Assembly: GCF_002836475.1 (NCBI RefSeq)
Contig: NZ_PJBJ01000022.1
Span: 186,001 to 250,000, forward strand
Length of the DNA stretch: 64,000 bases
Direction of reading: 5' to 3'
DNA from: Flavobacterium sp. ALD4
GTDB lineage: Bacteria; Bacteroidota; Bacteroidia; Flavobacteriales; Flavobacteriaceae
The position numbers and the translations under genes are program-made. Of the stretch, positions 9,570 through 18,845 are shown one piece after another (within the stretch, counting starts at the first letter, position 1; each line of letters opens with the position of its first letter). The notes under the pieces are model-generated. The model was given only the letters and a program-made list of their open reading frames with translations. It was not told where the DNA came from and searched no databases.

Positions 9570-12500
9570 CTAAGACATCTTATGCCTTGGTAGATTAATT
9601 TCCTGTGGATAAGGCGCTCGATGGGTCATGCTCACATCTTCTTTAATTTGTTGATGCGCTTTGTATTGTCGGTCTGTAGAATTAGAATACCTCGGGTCGG
9701 GGATGAACGGCATTTTTGCCATTTTGCTTATGGTAATAGTAGGGAAGTGGTAGTCGACTTCGACATTTCCCAATAATAAATAACAACCTCCGCCCAGAAA
9801 AGGATATTTCTGAAGGCTATCAGCAAAATGAGCTGTGTCGAAGAAACCCCCTTCGGTATCAATCCAGGTTCCAAAATACATAGTACCCCTTTTGGTAGGG
9901 ACGTGTTTCCGAGAAATAAGATACGCCAGCATTTTTACGGTTCTCTTATGATGATGCAGTAAATCTTTGGCCAACACAGTACCGCGGTATTTTGTCTGCA
10001 ACAAATCGAATGGAGTACAGGATACTGGAAAACTGAGTAGTTCTATTTCGTCGAAGGCATCTTCAAAAGGCGAGCGTTCCAATACCGGAAGTGTGTACTC
10101 CTTAACGGGTTCTTGAAGCAACATTAAATTCCTGTTCTCCGGTTTGTAATTCACCAGTATCAATCTGGCGATGACGAGTAATTGGTTTTTTGTTTTGGTT
10201 GTAAAACGAAAGGCGCCAATGAAAATCAAGATTTGGATTCCTTCTATGCCTATCGGAATACGATTGATGAAATCTTCAAGTGATTGGTATTCCCCGTTCC
10301 TATTTCGCTCTGTAATGATACGATGCGCTGTTTTAGAATCGAGCCCTTCAAGTTGCATCAAACCCAGATAGACGTTAACTCCATAAACGGTAGCTTCGTA
10401 TTCGCTTTTGTTGACACAGGGAGTATTAATGATACCACCAGACATTTTAGCCTCATGCACATATACTTCTGTCCTGTAAAAACCGCCTTGGTTGTTGATG
10501 ACGGCCACCATAAACTCTACGGGATAATATACTTTTAGATACAGACTTTGATAGCTTTCGACCGCATAAGAGGCAGAGTGCGCCTTGCAAAAGGAGTAAC
10601 CCGCAAAGGATTCTATCTGTCGGTATATTTCCTGACTGAGTGCTAAGGGATGTCCTTTTTGAGCACAACAAGCAAAAAAATTGTCTTTTACTTTTTGCAA
10701 GGCTTCCACAGAGCGTCCCTTACCACTCATCGCTCGGCGCAAAACATCTCCATCGGAAGCAGGTACTCCAGCAAAGTGTAATGCAATTTTTATTACATCT
10801 TCCTGATACACCATAACGCCATAGGTTTCTCCCAGATGTTCTTTGAATGTTTCATGAAAATATTCGAACTGATCGGAGTGGTTGTGTCTGAAAATGTACT
10901 CTTTCATCATACCACTTTGCGCCACACCCGGACGAATGATGGAGGATGCAGCGACTAATGTTTTATAATTGTCACATTTGAGTCTTCGCAATAAGCCACG
11001 CATGGCCGGACTTTCAATATAAAAACAGCCAATGGTTTTTCCGGTACTTAAAAATTCATTACACTTTGCTTCATTTTTTGACAATGCCGTATCTCGAATA
11101 TTGACGTCGATACCGCGATTTTTTTTAACCAATTTTACCGTGTCATCGATATGACCGATACCGCGCTGGCTCAAGATGTCAAATTTTTCAAATCCAATAT
11201 CTTCAGCAATGTGCATATCAAACAATACAAGAGGGAAGCCTTTTGGTGGCATTTCTAAAACCGTGTAATTTGTAATGGGTTCTTCTGAAATTAAGATTCC
11301 GCAAGAATGCATACTACGCTGATTGGGATATTTCTCGAGAAGCATACCGTATTTCTGTACCAAGGCAACTACAGAATTGCTATCGTGTAATTGAATTGGG
11401 TTTTTTGCCAGTGCATCCAGTTCTTCTTTGGGCAAACCAAAAACTTTACCCACTTCCCGGAATATTGAGCGGTATTTGAATTCCACATTGGTACCACAAA
11501 AAGCTACATGATCTCGACCGTACCGATTAAAAATGTATTCTAGAATAATATCCCGTTCCTTCCAACTCCAGTCAATGTCAAAATCGGGTGGACTTTTTCG
11601 ATTCAGATTTAAAAAACGTTCAAAGTACAAGTCCAGTTCGAGTGGGCAAATGTTCGTAATACCGAGACAATAACTCACAATGCTGTTGGCGCCGCTACCT
11701 CGCCCGATATGCATAAATCCCATGCTGTTGCTGTATTGAATGATATCCCAAGTGATTAAAAAATAACCGCTGAATTTCAACTCATCGATGACTTTTAATT
11801 CTTTCTCTACTCTGGCGCGTGCTAGAAGATTAGTGTTGCCGTATATTTTTAACATGCCTTCGTGTGCAAGGCTTGTCAGCAGTTGCATGTCATTTTCTCC
11901 ACTGTCTGTATAATAGGTTTTGTTTTTGGGTGTTTTGAATTGGAATTCAAAATTACATTCGGCAATAATACATTCAGTGTTTTCAATAATTTGGGTGTAA
12001 TCGCTAAATTTTCCCAGCAGTTCTTCCAATGGAATCATCGTTTCTGATGTCCTGCAATAATCGGCTTCGGTAAGTTTTGATAAAATGACATTGGTGTCAA
12101 TTGCCCGAAGTATTTTATGCAGATTGAATTCTTTCTTTGTCCTGAAAGTCACCGGCTGTAAAACCACCATTTTATCCAGTTTGCTTTTCCATACGGGATG
12201 AAATAGCATGGGAAGTTGGTCCGGACGCATACCCAAAAATTCAAAATCTCTAAAAATATCAGGAGTATTCTCGACCGGATAGAGGATACTTACATTATTA
12301 AATTCTGGTGCTTGAGCAGGTAGGGGAGTTTTATCGAAATTATGCTTGGTTAGAAAACGATTCATTTCGGCAAGACCTGAAGCGTTTTTGGCTAAGCCAA
12401 TGTAAAGCAGTTTGTTGTTGTATCTAAATTCAATTCCGATGATAGGTTTTATAGCAACAGCCTGACATTCTTTGATAAAATCATAGATACCAGTAACCGT

Positions 12501-12617
12501 ATTTATATCAGTTAATGCCATGGCTTTTACACCGCATGCAGCGGCCAGTTGGACTAATTCGGTTAAGGGAATAGTGCCATAACGCAAGCTGTGATAAGAG
12601 TGACAGTTGAGGTACAT
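9570..12617 (-). CDS. dnaE2: DnaE-type DNA polymerase III alpha subunit of the error-prone class
   Basis: 1015 residues, shorter than a replicative alpha subunit. It starts with a PHP domain (CHSYHSLRYGTIPLTEL..., ALTDINT) and the polymerase palm with the catalytic pair in PDFDIDW. A thumb/fingers region (RSMHSCG, GFEKFDILSQRGIGHI), a helix-hairpin-helix region and an OB-like C-terminus (MYFGTWIDTEGGFFDTAHF) follow. The first histidine of the PHP H-x-H motif is Asn (N-C-H), suggesting loss of metal binding or proofreading there. Start set at 12617 because its ATG overlaps the stop of the Y-family polymerase (TAATG); a longer frame upstream lies inside that gene. Family knowledge: such DnaE copies extend mismatched ends during SOS-type mutagenesis, cooperating with the Y-family partner. 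Confidence 0.85.
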   Translation of the reverse strand: MYLNCHSYHSLRYGTIPLTELVQLAAACGVKAMALTDINTVTGIYDFIKECQAVAIKPIIGIEFRYNNKLLYIGLAKNASGLAEMNRFLTKHNFDKTPLPAQAPEFNNVSILYPVENTPDIFRDFEFLGMRPDQLPMLFHPVWKSKLDKMVVLQPVTFRTKKEFNLHKILRAIDTNVILSKLTEADYCRTSETMIPLEELLGKFSDYTQIIENTECIIAECNFEFQFKTPKNKTYYTDSGENDMQLLTSLAHEGMLKIYGNTNLLARARVEKELKVIDELKFSGYFLITWDIIQYSNSMGFMHIGRGSGANSIVSYCLGITNICPLELDLYFERFLNLNRKSPPDFDIDWSWKERDIILEYIFNRYGRDHVAFCGTNVEFKYRSIFREVGKVFGLPKEELDALAKNPIQLHDSNSVVALVQKYGMLLEKYPNQRSMHSCGILISEEPITNYTVLEMPPKGFPLVLFDMHIAEDIGFEKFDILSQRGIGHIDDTVKLVKKNRGIDVNIRDTALSKNEAKCNEFLSTGKTIGCFYIESPAMRGLLRRLKCDNYKTLVAASSIIRPGVAQSGMMKEYIFRHNHSDQFEYFHETFKEHLGETYGVMVYQEDVIKIALHFAGVPASDGDVLRRAMSGKGRSVEALQKVKDNFFACCAQKGHPLALSQEIYRQIESFAGYSFCKAHSASYAVESYQSLYLKVYYPVEFMVAVINNQGGFYRTEVYVHEAKMSGGIINTPCVNKSEYEATVYGVNVYLGLMQLEGLDSKTAHRIITERNRNGEYQSLEDFINRIPIGIEGIQILIFIGAFRFTTKTKNQLLVIARLILVNYKPENRNLMLLQEPVKEYTLPVLERSPFEDAFDEIELLSFPVSCTPFDLLQTKYRGTVLAKDLLHHHKRTVKMLAYLISRKHVPTKRGTMYFGTWIDTEGGFFDTAHFADSLQKYPFLGGGCYLLLGNVEVDYHFPTITISKMAKMPFIPDPRYSNSTDRQYKAHQQIKEDVSMTHRAPYPQEINLPRHKMS

Positions 12618-13774
12618 TATTTGTTTTTTACTTTGAGAGTGGCACCGGCACAACGGGCTACAGCATCAAAACCGTAGCGTTTTTTCATTCGATCCATCGC
12701 CTGATACAGTGATAGCATTTCTTCAGTATCTTCAAACATATTGATTTGGTAGGTTCCGCGAACCAACCCGCTAAAGCGAATACCGATGAGTCGCAGCCGC
12801 ATTCGACGTTGGTACAACTTATCGAACAACTCGGTGACGCTTCTTGTCAAAGTATGGTCAGCCGAAGTGTATGGGATTCGGCATTGTTTTGTTTCGGTAT
12901 CAAAATTAGAATAGCGTATTTTTATCACTACCGTTGAGGTGAGCCATTCCTCAGAACGCAACTGAAAAGCCAGTTTTTCGACCATACCTACCAGTATTGA
13001 TTTTAATTTTTGAATGTCGATAGTGTCCTGACCAAAGGTGTGTTCTGTCGAAATTGATTTTCTCTCCGTGTAAGGCTCTACCGGATTGTTGTCAATACCG
13101 TTTGCTTTTTTCCAGATATCAATTCCATTTTTGCCAATCATTTGCTGCAGCACTTCTGCTGGCATTTCTGATAACGTTTGTATGGTTCGAATGCCAATGC
13201 GCGACAATAATTGAAAAGTGACGTCACCAACCATCGGAATTTTTTGGATGGACAACGGATTCAAAAAAGTTTTTACCATAGTTTCCGGAATCTCTAGTTT
13301 CCCTATTGGTTTTGATTCGCCGGTTCCAATTTTCGAAACCGTCTTATTAACGGATAATGCAAAACTTAGCGGCAAGCCTGTTTCTTTTGTGATTGATTGT
13401 GAGAGTTCGTTAGTCCATTGGTAGCATCCGTGAAACCGATCCATTCCCGTAATGTCCAGATAAAATTCATCGATGCTCGCTTTTTCTACAATGGGTGCTT
13501 TTTCTTCAATGACTTGGGTAATATCATGAGATAATTTGGAATACAATTCCATGTCGCCTTTCATTACTTTTGCCTGCGGACAAAGGCGGAGTGCCATTTT
13601 GATAGGCATCGCAGAGCGAACACCAAATGTCCGAGCTTCATAGGAACAAGAAGCGACCACACCTCTGTCTCCACCGCCAATAATGAGCGGTACGCCATTT
13701 AGTTTTGAGTTGGTTAACCTTTCGCAGGACACAAAAAAAGTGTCCATATCCATGTGTACTATTGACCTTGCCAT
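12617..13774 (-). CDS. dinB: Y-family DNA polymerase (DinB/ImuB-like)
   Basis: 385 residues. The catalytic carboxylates are present: Asp9 in VHMDMDTFF and Asp102-Glu103 in SIDEFYLD, so this is an active polymerase and not an inactive ImuB. The helix-hairpin-helix region carries KIPMVGD. The little-finger domain follows, and near the C-terminus QINMF fits the Q-x-x-[LM]-F sliding-clamp-binding motif. It is translationally coupled to the downstream DnaE-type gene (shared base in TAATG) and divergent from an S24 repressor, the layout of a damage-inducible mutasome. An alternative name is DNA polymerase IV. No ImuA/RecA-like gene is seen nearby. Confidence 0.88.
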   Translation of the reverse strand: MARSIVHMDMDTFFVSCERLTNSKLNGVPLIIGGGDRGVVASCSYEARTFGVRSAMPIKMALRLCPQAKVMKGDMELYSKLSHDITQVIEEKAPIVEKASIDEFYLDITGMDRFHGCYQWTNELSQSITKETGLPLSFALSVNKTVSKIGTGESKPIGKLEIPETMVKTFLNPLSIQKIPMVGDVTFQLLSRIGIRTIQTLSEMPAEVLQQMIGKNGIDIWKKANGIDNNPVEPYTERKSISTEHTFGQDTIDIQKLKSILVGMVEKLAFQLRSEEWLTSTVVIKIRYSNFDTETKQCRIPYTSADHTLTRSVTELFDKLYQRRMRLRLIGIRFSGLVRGTYQINMFEDTEEMLSLYQAMDRMKKRYGFDAVARCAGATLKVKNK

Positions 13775-13841
13775 ACTGATTTGTTTTTCAAATTATACAT
13801 TTATCCATTTCATTTTAAAACTTTTCGGCAAATTTGAACTA

Positions 13842-13897
13842 CAAAATTAGCACAGGTTGTAACAAAATAAAGTATATTTGCTGTTATAAATTATAAC
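13842..13897. promoter_or_regulatory. Divergent promoter/operator region of the mutagenesis cassette
   Basis: Between the divergent polymerase and repressor genes there is a perfect palindrome GTTATAA-A-TTATAAC at 13883-13897, ten bases before the repressor ATG, a good operator candidate. A Bacteroidota -7 element TATATTTG (TAnnTTTG) lies at 13873-13880 for the repressor. On the opposite strand TAATTTTG (13842-13849) could serve the polymerases. A related half site GTTGTAAC is at 13856-13863. Autorepression by the S24 protein is inferred. Confidence 0.55.
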
Positions 13898-13906
13898 AAA
13901 ATTATT

Positions 13907-14674
13907 ATGTCTTTATTTTCCGATAACATCAGACATCTAAGAGTTAAAAAGGGTATTTCTCAGGAAAAACTCTCTCAAAACCTTTTAATAACAAGAGGAA
14001 GATATGTCAAATACGAAGACGGCAGCTCTGAGCCTCCGTATGATATATTGAAGAGAATGTCGTATTATTTCCATGTCAGCATTGATATTTTACTCTCGGT
14101 TGACGTACAGAAAATACCCATTGAAGACTTACTGAAGTTGGGAGACAACAGGATATTGTTACCAATAACAGTTGATCAACAGGGAGAAAATATTATAGAA
14201 ATTATACCTCATAAGGCACAGGCAGGATATCTTAGTGGTTATGCAGACCCGGAATTTATAGAAAGCCTGCAACATATTTCGCTTCCTTTTTTACGGAATG
14301 GGAAATTTCGTGCTTTTCCTGTAGATGGAGATTCTATGCCGCCACATAAGAAAGGCTCCTTTATCGTAGGTCAGTATGTAGAACGATTGGGTGATGTAAT
14401 GGACGGGAAAACATATATCGTGATTACTAAAAGTCAGGGAATAGTTTATAAACGATTGAACAAAAATGGAAAAAATGCATTGATGCTGCATTCTGACAAT
14501 ACGATTTATTTGCCTTATGAAATTAAAGCTTCGGAGATTTTGGAAATTTGGGAGTATGCCTGCAGTATTGCTACTAATGAATTTACACCGGATGATTTGA
14601 GTGCTGAGAGTTTAAAGGATATGTTTAGGGAACTGCGGAGAGAAATTCGGGAAGTGGGGAGTAAAATTAATTAA
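13907..14674 (+). CDS. XRE/S24 LexA-like self-cleaving repressor
   Basis: 255 residues. Residues 5-65 form an XRE-type helix-turn-helix (NIRHLRVKKGISQEKLSQ, with a tyrosine-rich recognition region). The C-terminal part is a peptidase S24 domain: catalytic Ser143 in VDGDSMPP and Lys182 in VYKRLNKNG. An Ala-Gly pair at 106-107 (KAQAGYLSG) fits the autocleavage site. This is the architecture of phage CI/LexA-type repressors that self-cleave on RecA filaments. Its position, divergent from the Y-family and DnaE-type polymerases, suggests it represses both and itself. A 14-residue coiled region ends the protein. Confidence 0.88.
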   Translation: MSLFSDNIRHLRVKKGISQEKLSQNLLITRGRYVKYEDGSSEPPYDILKRMSYYFHVSIDILLSVDVQKIPIEDLLKLGDNRILLPITVDQQGENIIEIIPHKAQAGYLSGYADPEFIESLQHISLPFLRNGKFRAFPVDGDSMPPHKKGSFIVGQYVERLGDVMDGKTYIVITKSQGIVYKRLNKNGKNALMLHSDNTIYLPYEIKASEILEIWEYACSIATNEFTPDDLSAESLKDMFRELRREIREVGSKIN

Positions 14675-14797
14675 TACCAAACGAATTTATAATTTAGTAT
14701 AAAGCGTTCTGGTATAAAGAACGGAACCGCTGAAATGCCAGCTTGGCTTATGCCAATCTTATGAAATAAATAAAAAGTCTTCTTTTTTGGTTATAAA

Positions 14798-15649
14798 TTA
14801 AGCTTGTGATTGAGTTGTAAGTGTTGATCCGGCGGAAGCGATTACCACAAAAACAACGGCGACTATCTCGTTAAAATTAAGGTGTTCCTGTAAAAATAGC
14901 AGCGCGCAAATAGAAGCGACTGCCGGCTCCAGACTCATTAAAATACTAAATGTACGGGCAGGAAGTTGCCCGAGTGCTTTCATTTCTAATGTAAAAGGAA
15001 TAGCACTGGACAAAAGAGCAAGCGCTACTCCTAAAGAAAGAAATGTTGGCGTGAGATTATTGAATCCGTTTCCCATAACTCCAAAGGGCACAATCAATAG
15101 CGAAGCAAAGAGCATTCCGGTTGCAACAGCCTCTCCACCTTTCATTATTTTTGAAACTTTCCCTCCCAGAACAATATAAAAAGCCCAAAAGGCTCCCGCC
15201 AATAAGGCAAATAGGACCCCTAAAACGTTTACTCCGTTATTTGTCCACGGAGCAATCAAAACAATTCCTGCTGCTGCCAGAAGGACCCATAAATAATCGA
15301 TGAAACGTTTTGAGCCAAAAACAGCCACCAGTAACGGCCCTATAAATTCCAGTGTCACTGCTAGTCCAATGGGAATACGCTCTATGGCCATGTAGAAAAT
15401 TAAATTCATCGCTCCCAGGCACAAACCATAGGGAATCACAACCTTCCATTGCTTAGGGGTAATCTTGAATAAATTGGGTCTGTAAACGGCGAAGAGTATG
15501 ATAGCCGAAATACCAATCCTTAGAGAGGCAGTTCCAGCTGCACCAATAGCAGGAAAAAGACTTTTTGCAATTGCGGCTCCAGACTGAACACTTATTATCG
15601 CAAAAAGTACGGCTGGTAACGGAGGTATGTTGAGTAGTTTGTTTTTCAC
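14798..15649 (-). CDS. rhtA: EamA-family amino-acid exporter, RhtA-like
   Basis: 283 residues with ten hydrophobic segments arranged as two five-helix EamA halves. Typical phrases are VLFAIISVQSGAAIAKSLFP at the N-terminus, YMAIERIPIGLAVTLEFIGPL and FTLEMKALGQLPARTFSILMSLEPA. These match the RhtA threonine/homoserine exporter branch of the drug/metabolite transporter superfamily; the true substrate is not determinable from sequence. It is located in the inner membrane and stands alone, convergent with the repressor gene. Confidence 0.85.
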   Translation of the reverse strand: MKNKLLNIPPLPAVLFAIISVQSGAAIAKSLFPAIGAAGTASLRIGISAIILFAVYRPNLFKITPKQWKVVIPYGLCLGAMNLIFYMAIERIPIGLAVTLEFIGPLLVAVFGSKRFIDYLWVLLAAAGIVLIAPWTNNGVNVLGVLFALLAGAFWAFYIVLGGKVSKIMKGGEAVATGMLFASLLIVPFGVMGNGFNNLTPTFLSLGVALALLSSAIPFTLEMKALGQLPARTFSILMSLEPAVASICALLFLQEHLNFNEIVAVVFVVIASAGSTLTTQSQA

Positions 15650-16071
15650 TTTATTATTCAGATGCAGCAGGTAAAACTACAAAATTTATACTTCAAAAAG
15701 GGGCTTGTACATAAGTGTGCATTAAAAAAAGATAAATAATTTTAGACAGGCTATTATTAACTTGTTAGGTGTAATTTAAAAACTACCAACTATTTTTTGA
15801 AACATATAAGTAAATAAAGAGCATGTGAAGAGTTAAATTTCATTTCCCGCCTTGTTCGTTAACAGAAAACAGCTTATATGGACTTAAATCTCTTGTAATG
15901 TAAGCCCTATTGGTTTAGGATTAGCGATTGTTAAAGAAATAACATAAACAAATTCAATTAAAATTTCATATCATTACAATAATATTACGCACGCATTTTC
16001 TTTAAGTCAGTTTCAAAAATATATTTATGATAAATTTTTGTTTACAAATATAAAAATATCGAATCAAAGTG
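15650..16071. other. Intergenic region with a possible kinase relic
   Basis: Roughly 420 bp without a gene. At 15906-15947 one frame reads PIGLGLAIVKEIT and a stop, which matches the G2 box of a histidine-kinase HATPase domain (GLGLAIVKEI). Nothing upstream continues the domain, so this is at most a fossil of a deleted kinase. Confidence 0.35.
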
Positions 16072-17223
16072 ATGAAACCCAAAATAAATATTTTACTATT
16101 CGTGATAGTTATGCTAAGTGTTTCATCTTGCAATGTTTATAACACCATGCGATTTGGTGCATTACCTGACCAGCATGACTTTTCTCATTTTCCTCAAAGA
16201 AAGATTGAAAATCAACCCCCAGTTTTTAATTTTATAAAATCTGATAAAGACTATAATTTAGGAAAATGGATTGGCTTAACTAACAAGTCATTAAATCCAA
16301 GTAATGTTGCTCTAGATAGTTTCGTAAAACTTCATAATACAATTTCGTTTTTAATCATCAGGAATGATACTATTTTGTATGAAAAATATAATGGTAAATA
16401 CGCTGACACTTCATTAGTCTCTTCGTTTTCCATGGTCAAGCCAATGATATCTACACTCATAGGAATAGCCGTTTCAGAAGGGAGAATTAAAAGTATAGAT
16501 AATCCTATTACGGATTATTTAACTGAATTTGAAAGTAAGCCAGGATTTGATAAGATTACAATAAAAAATCTACTTCAACATACTTCAGGAATAAAATTTA
16601 CAGATCAAGAATTTAATATTGTTTCCGATAATGCAGAATTTTATTGGGGCCATGATTTAAGAAAAGGGATGACAGAATTAACGGTTAAAACTGCGCCTAA
16701 TATAGAATTTCATTACAGTAGTGCAAACACCCAGCTATTAGCCTTAATTATCGAAAGAATAACAAATAAGTCCATTTCAAATTACTTAGAAACTAAAATT
16801 TGGAAGCCATTAGGCATGGAAGCACCTGCCTATTGGAGCTTGGACAAGGATGTTGATAATGGTATGGAAAAAGCTTTTTGTTGTCTACAGGCAAGGGCAA
16901 TTGACTTTGCCAAATTTGGACGGTTGTATCTCAACAAAGGGAATTGGGAAGGAAATCAGATTGTTTCAAGAGATTGGGTAGACTATTCAACACATTCAGA
17001 TCCGACTAATAATAACAGACATTATTATAACAACAATTGGGGAATAGGGCCTTTAAAATACAATAGTTTCTATGCTGTAGGGCTATACGGTCAATATCTG
17101 TACCTGTATCCGGAAAAGAATATTCAAATTATTCGATTTGGAGATTCCTCACTTTCCTATAACCCAAATTATTGGCAAGATGTTTTCATCCAAATTATCG
17201 ATCAATTAAGCTCGTTAAAATAA
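16072..17223 (+). CDS. Beta-lactamase-fold serine hydrolase lipoprotein (NylB/esterase-like)
   Basis: 383 residues. Lipoprotein signal with Cys20 (LSVSSCNVYN). Serine-hydrolase landmarks: S-x-x-K at Ser120-Lys123 (SFSMVKPM) and Y-S-S (HYSSANTQLLALIIERI) as the YxN-like element. A conserved block DFAKFGRLYLNKGNWEGNQIVSRDWV is typical of class C beta-lactamase-related esterases and 6-aminohexanoate-dimer hydrolases. Probably anchored to an envelope membrane; the substrate is unknown. The ATG at 16072 is preferred to the GTG immediately before it. Confidence 0.8.
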   Translation: MKPKINILLFVIVMLSVSSCNVYNTMRFGALPDQHDFSHFPQRKIENQPPVFNFIKSDKDYNLGKWIGLTNKSLNPSNVALDSFVKLHNTISFLIIRNDTILYEKYNGKYADTSLVSSFSMVKPMISTLIGIAVSEGRIKSIDNPITDYLTEFESKPGFDKITIKNLLQHTSGIKFTDQEFNIVSDNAEFYWGHDLRKGMTELTVKTAPNIEFHYSSANTQLLALIIERITNKSISNYLETKIWKPLGMEAPAYWSLDKDVDNGMEKAFCCLQARAIDFAKFGRLYLNKGNWEGNQIVSRDWVDYSTHSDPTNNNRHYYNNNWGIGPLKYNSFYAVGLYGQYLYLYPEKNIQIIRFGDSSLSYNPNYWQDVFIQIIDQLSSLK

Positions 17224-17491
17224 ATAGTAAACTATGATACTAGCGAATAAACTTCCATAGTAGACTTGCTAACGATACCCTTAAATTGAGTTAAGAATAA
17301 AAGCCTTAATTAGTAACATTGTGAACTCGACCGCTGACAATCAAGAGGTTTTGATTAGCCTATTTTTTTGTTTATTATTCAAATGTGGGAGGACAAAGTC
17401 ACAAAATTTATAGTTTAAAAAAGGCTTTCATTTTTTAATGAAAACAATCGTTGTTAAGGTTTTTGACTACTTTTGGAATAAAAATAAAATA

Positions 17492-17962
17492 ATGGGTTTC
17501 AAACATTTATTTAAAGCAAAATTGAATTGGTTTTCTACAAAAAATGAGGAGGTTGTAATTTCCAAATTTTACAGTAAAAGCCATACCGTTACAATTGAAG
17601 GAAAACCTGTTTTAAATGTTTCTGCTGCCAGAGCGTTTAAAGGGGATCCAATGTTATATAATCCGGAAGATATGCTGCTGAGCAGTGTGGTTTCCTGTCA
17701 TATGATGTCCTATTTATATGTTTGTACTCAAAACGGAATCGAAGTGCTGTCCTATACTGATGAAGCTGAGGCAACGCTTGAGGTTTTAGAGAACGGTAGC
17801 GGACGTTTTATTGAAGTTCGTCTGTATCCTAAAGTGATCATAAGGCAAAAAGAAAAAATAGCCGAAGCGCTACGTTTACACCAAAAAGCAAACGAGCTCT
17901 GTTTTATTGCTAATTCCTGTAATTTCCCGATTGTTCATGAGCCAAATTGTCAAATAGAATAA
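17492..17962 (+). CDS. OsmC-family peroxiredoxin-like protein
   Basis: 156 residues from MGFKHLFKAKLNWF. OsmC/Ohr fold with both redox cysteines: the peroxidatic Cys in LLSSVVSCHMMSYL, and SCNFP near the C-terminus (ELCFIANSCNFPI). The family reduces organic peroxides. YNPEDMLLSSVVSCH is the family signature. An in-frame ATG 54 bp earlier would add an atypical N-terminus, so the later ATG is chosen; the choice is not certain. Confidence 0.82.
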   Translation: MGFKHLFKAKLNWFSTKNEEVVISKFYSKSHTVTIEGKPVLNVSAARAFKGDPMLYNPEDMLLSSVVSCHMMSYLYVCTQNGIEVLSYTDEAEATLEVLENGSGRFIEVRLYPKVIIRQKEKIAEALRLHQKANELCFIANSCNFPIVHEPNCQIE

Positions 17963-18514
17963 GGTTTTAGAAGTTTTTTTTTAAAGCAGCTTTTTGAGAT
18001 TGAGGTTTCATCTTATGCTTATCTTTGGCAAGTACCAGAGCTATTAGCACTGGGGGGGTATCGTTGGATAGAAACAATTTCTACACTGTCTAACTAAGAT
18101 GTTTAGTTGCACACCAAGGATGTTTGGGTTCTATTTTTTAGAAGAAGAAAGAAAGATAGTCCAGCTGAAAGTAAAAGACGTAATTATGAATACAGCTAAG
18201 GAAGAAACAGCGAACGAGGAAGTAGCAATAAACAAAACGGTTAAGAACAAGAACACGGAAATAATTTTTCTTCGAGATAATAGGAACAATCTAAACGATT
18301 CTGTCAACTCCATAAATCTTGAATATCCAAAGTTTTTATTTAGATATTTACTCACTAAAAGGGTAAAGTCTAAAAATTGATGAACTACACGAAAATAAGA
18401 GCTACCCCGTAGTTCAAAATGAGGTAATTTATTTGTTAGTTTTTTCATTGGATTTTTTTCATTTACTCAAAGTTACGAATTCAAATTTTACTCTCCTACT
18501 TTTTCTAACAAGAA
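17963..18514. other. Region without a confident gene
   Basis: A 93-codon frame at 18099-18380 (with an internal ATG at 18186) exists, but its composition (Lys/Asn/Glu-rich, no domain, poor start context) does not support a real protein. No hairpin terminator or RNA is visible. The segment leads into the integrase relic next to the element boundary. Confidence 0.35.
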
Positions 18515-18613
18515 CTAATAATTAAGCAAATCAAATAGTTCCGTTTTTTCAGTTGCATTTATACCTGAATAGTTTTTAGTCATTACTGGCGAACTATGGT
18601 TTAAAAGCATCAT
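18515..18613 (-). pseudogene. C-terminal relic of a tyrosine recombinase
   Basis: Reads MLLNHSSPVMTKNYSGI followed by a charged tail and stop, 32 codons in all. The pattern L-x-N-H-S-S-x(5)-Y-x-G-I is the end of Bacteroidota integrases (histidine and tyrosine nucleophile box). A stop four codons upstream leaves no catalytic domain. It lies immediately beyond the original ssrA terminator, outside the present element, and so is probably left from an older insertion at the same site. Confidence 0.55.
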
Positions 18614-18651
18614 TCTTTTTACTTATTCCTTTGAAGCTAGTGCCAAATTAT

Positions 18652-18688
18652 AAAAAAAAAGCCTTGTAAATCAAAGATTTACAAGGCT
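18652..18688 (-). terminator. Original ssrA terminator, displaced by the integrative element
   Basis: Perfect 13-bp inverted repeat AGCCTTGTAAATC / GATTTACAAGGCT with a 3-nt loop. On the minus strand it is followed by a run of T, and it starts five bases after a duplicated ssrA 3' end (18693-18707). It has the location expected of the tmRNA terminator before insertion. Confidence 0.85.
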
Positions 18689-18692
18689 TTTT

Positions 18693-18707
18693 GTGGAGTC
18701 GCCGGGA
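18693..18707. repeat. attL: 15-bp copy of the ssrA 3' end
   Basis: GTGGAGTCGCCGGGA is identical to 35750-35764, where it forms the 3' terminus of the tmRNA gene. The match ends at GCAGTATT here versus ATCGAACC in ssrA. It marks the integrase-proximal border of the element. Confidence 0.85.
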
Positions 18708-18845
18708 GCAGTATTAATGCAATCTTATAAAAAATTTATAGTCTTAATTTATTGTAAATGTATTAATAAATTCAATAATATCAATACTTTGTGATTAATT
18801 AGTTTTATGTAATTGATTGTTTGAAAATGCAATGAATTGCAGTCA

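Noticed and set aside
10171..10538. Plus-strand frames inside the DnaE-type gene
   Set aside because: Shadows of a well-supported gene on the opposite strand.
18099..18380. 93-codon frame before the element
   Set aside because: Low-complexity Lys/Asn/Glu-rich text, poor start context, no family features.
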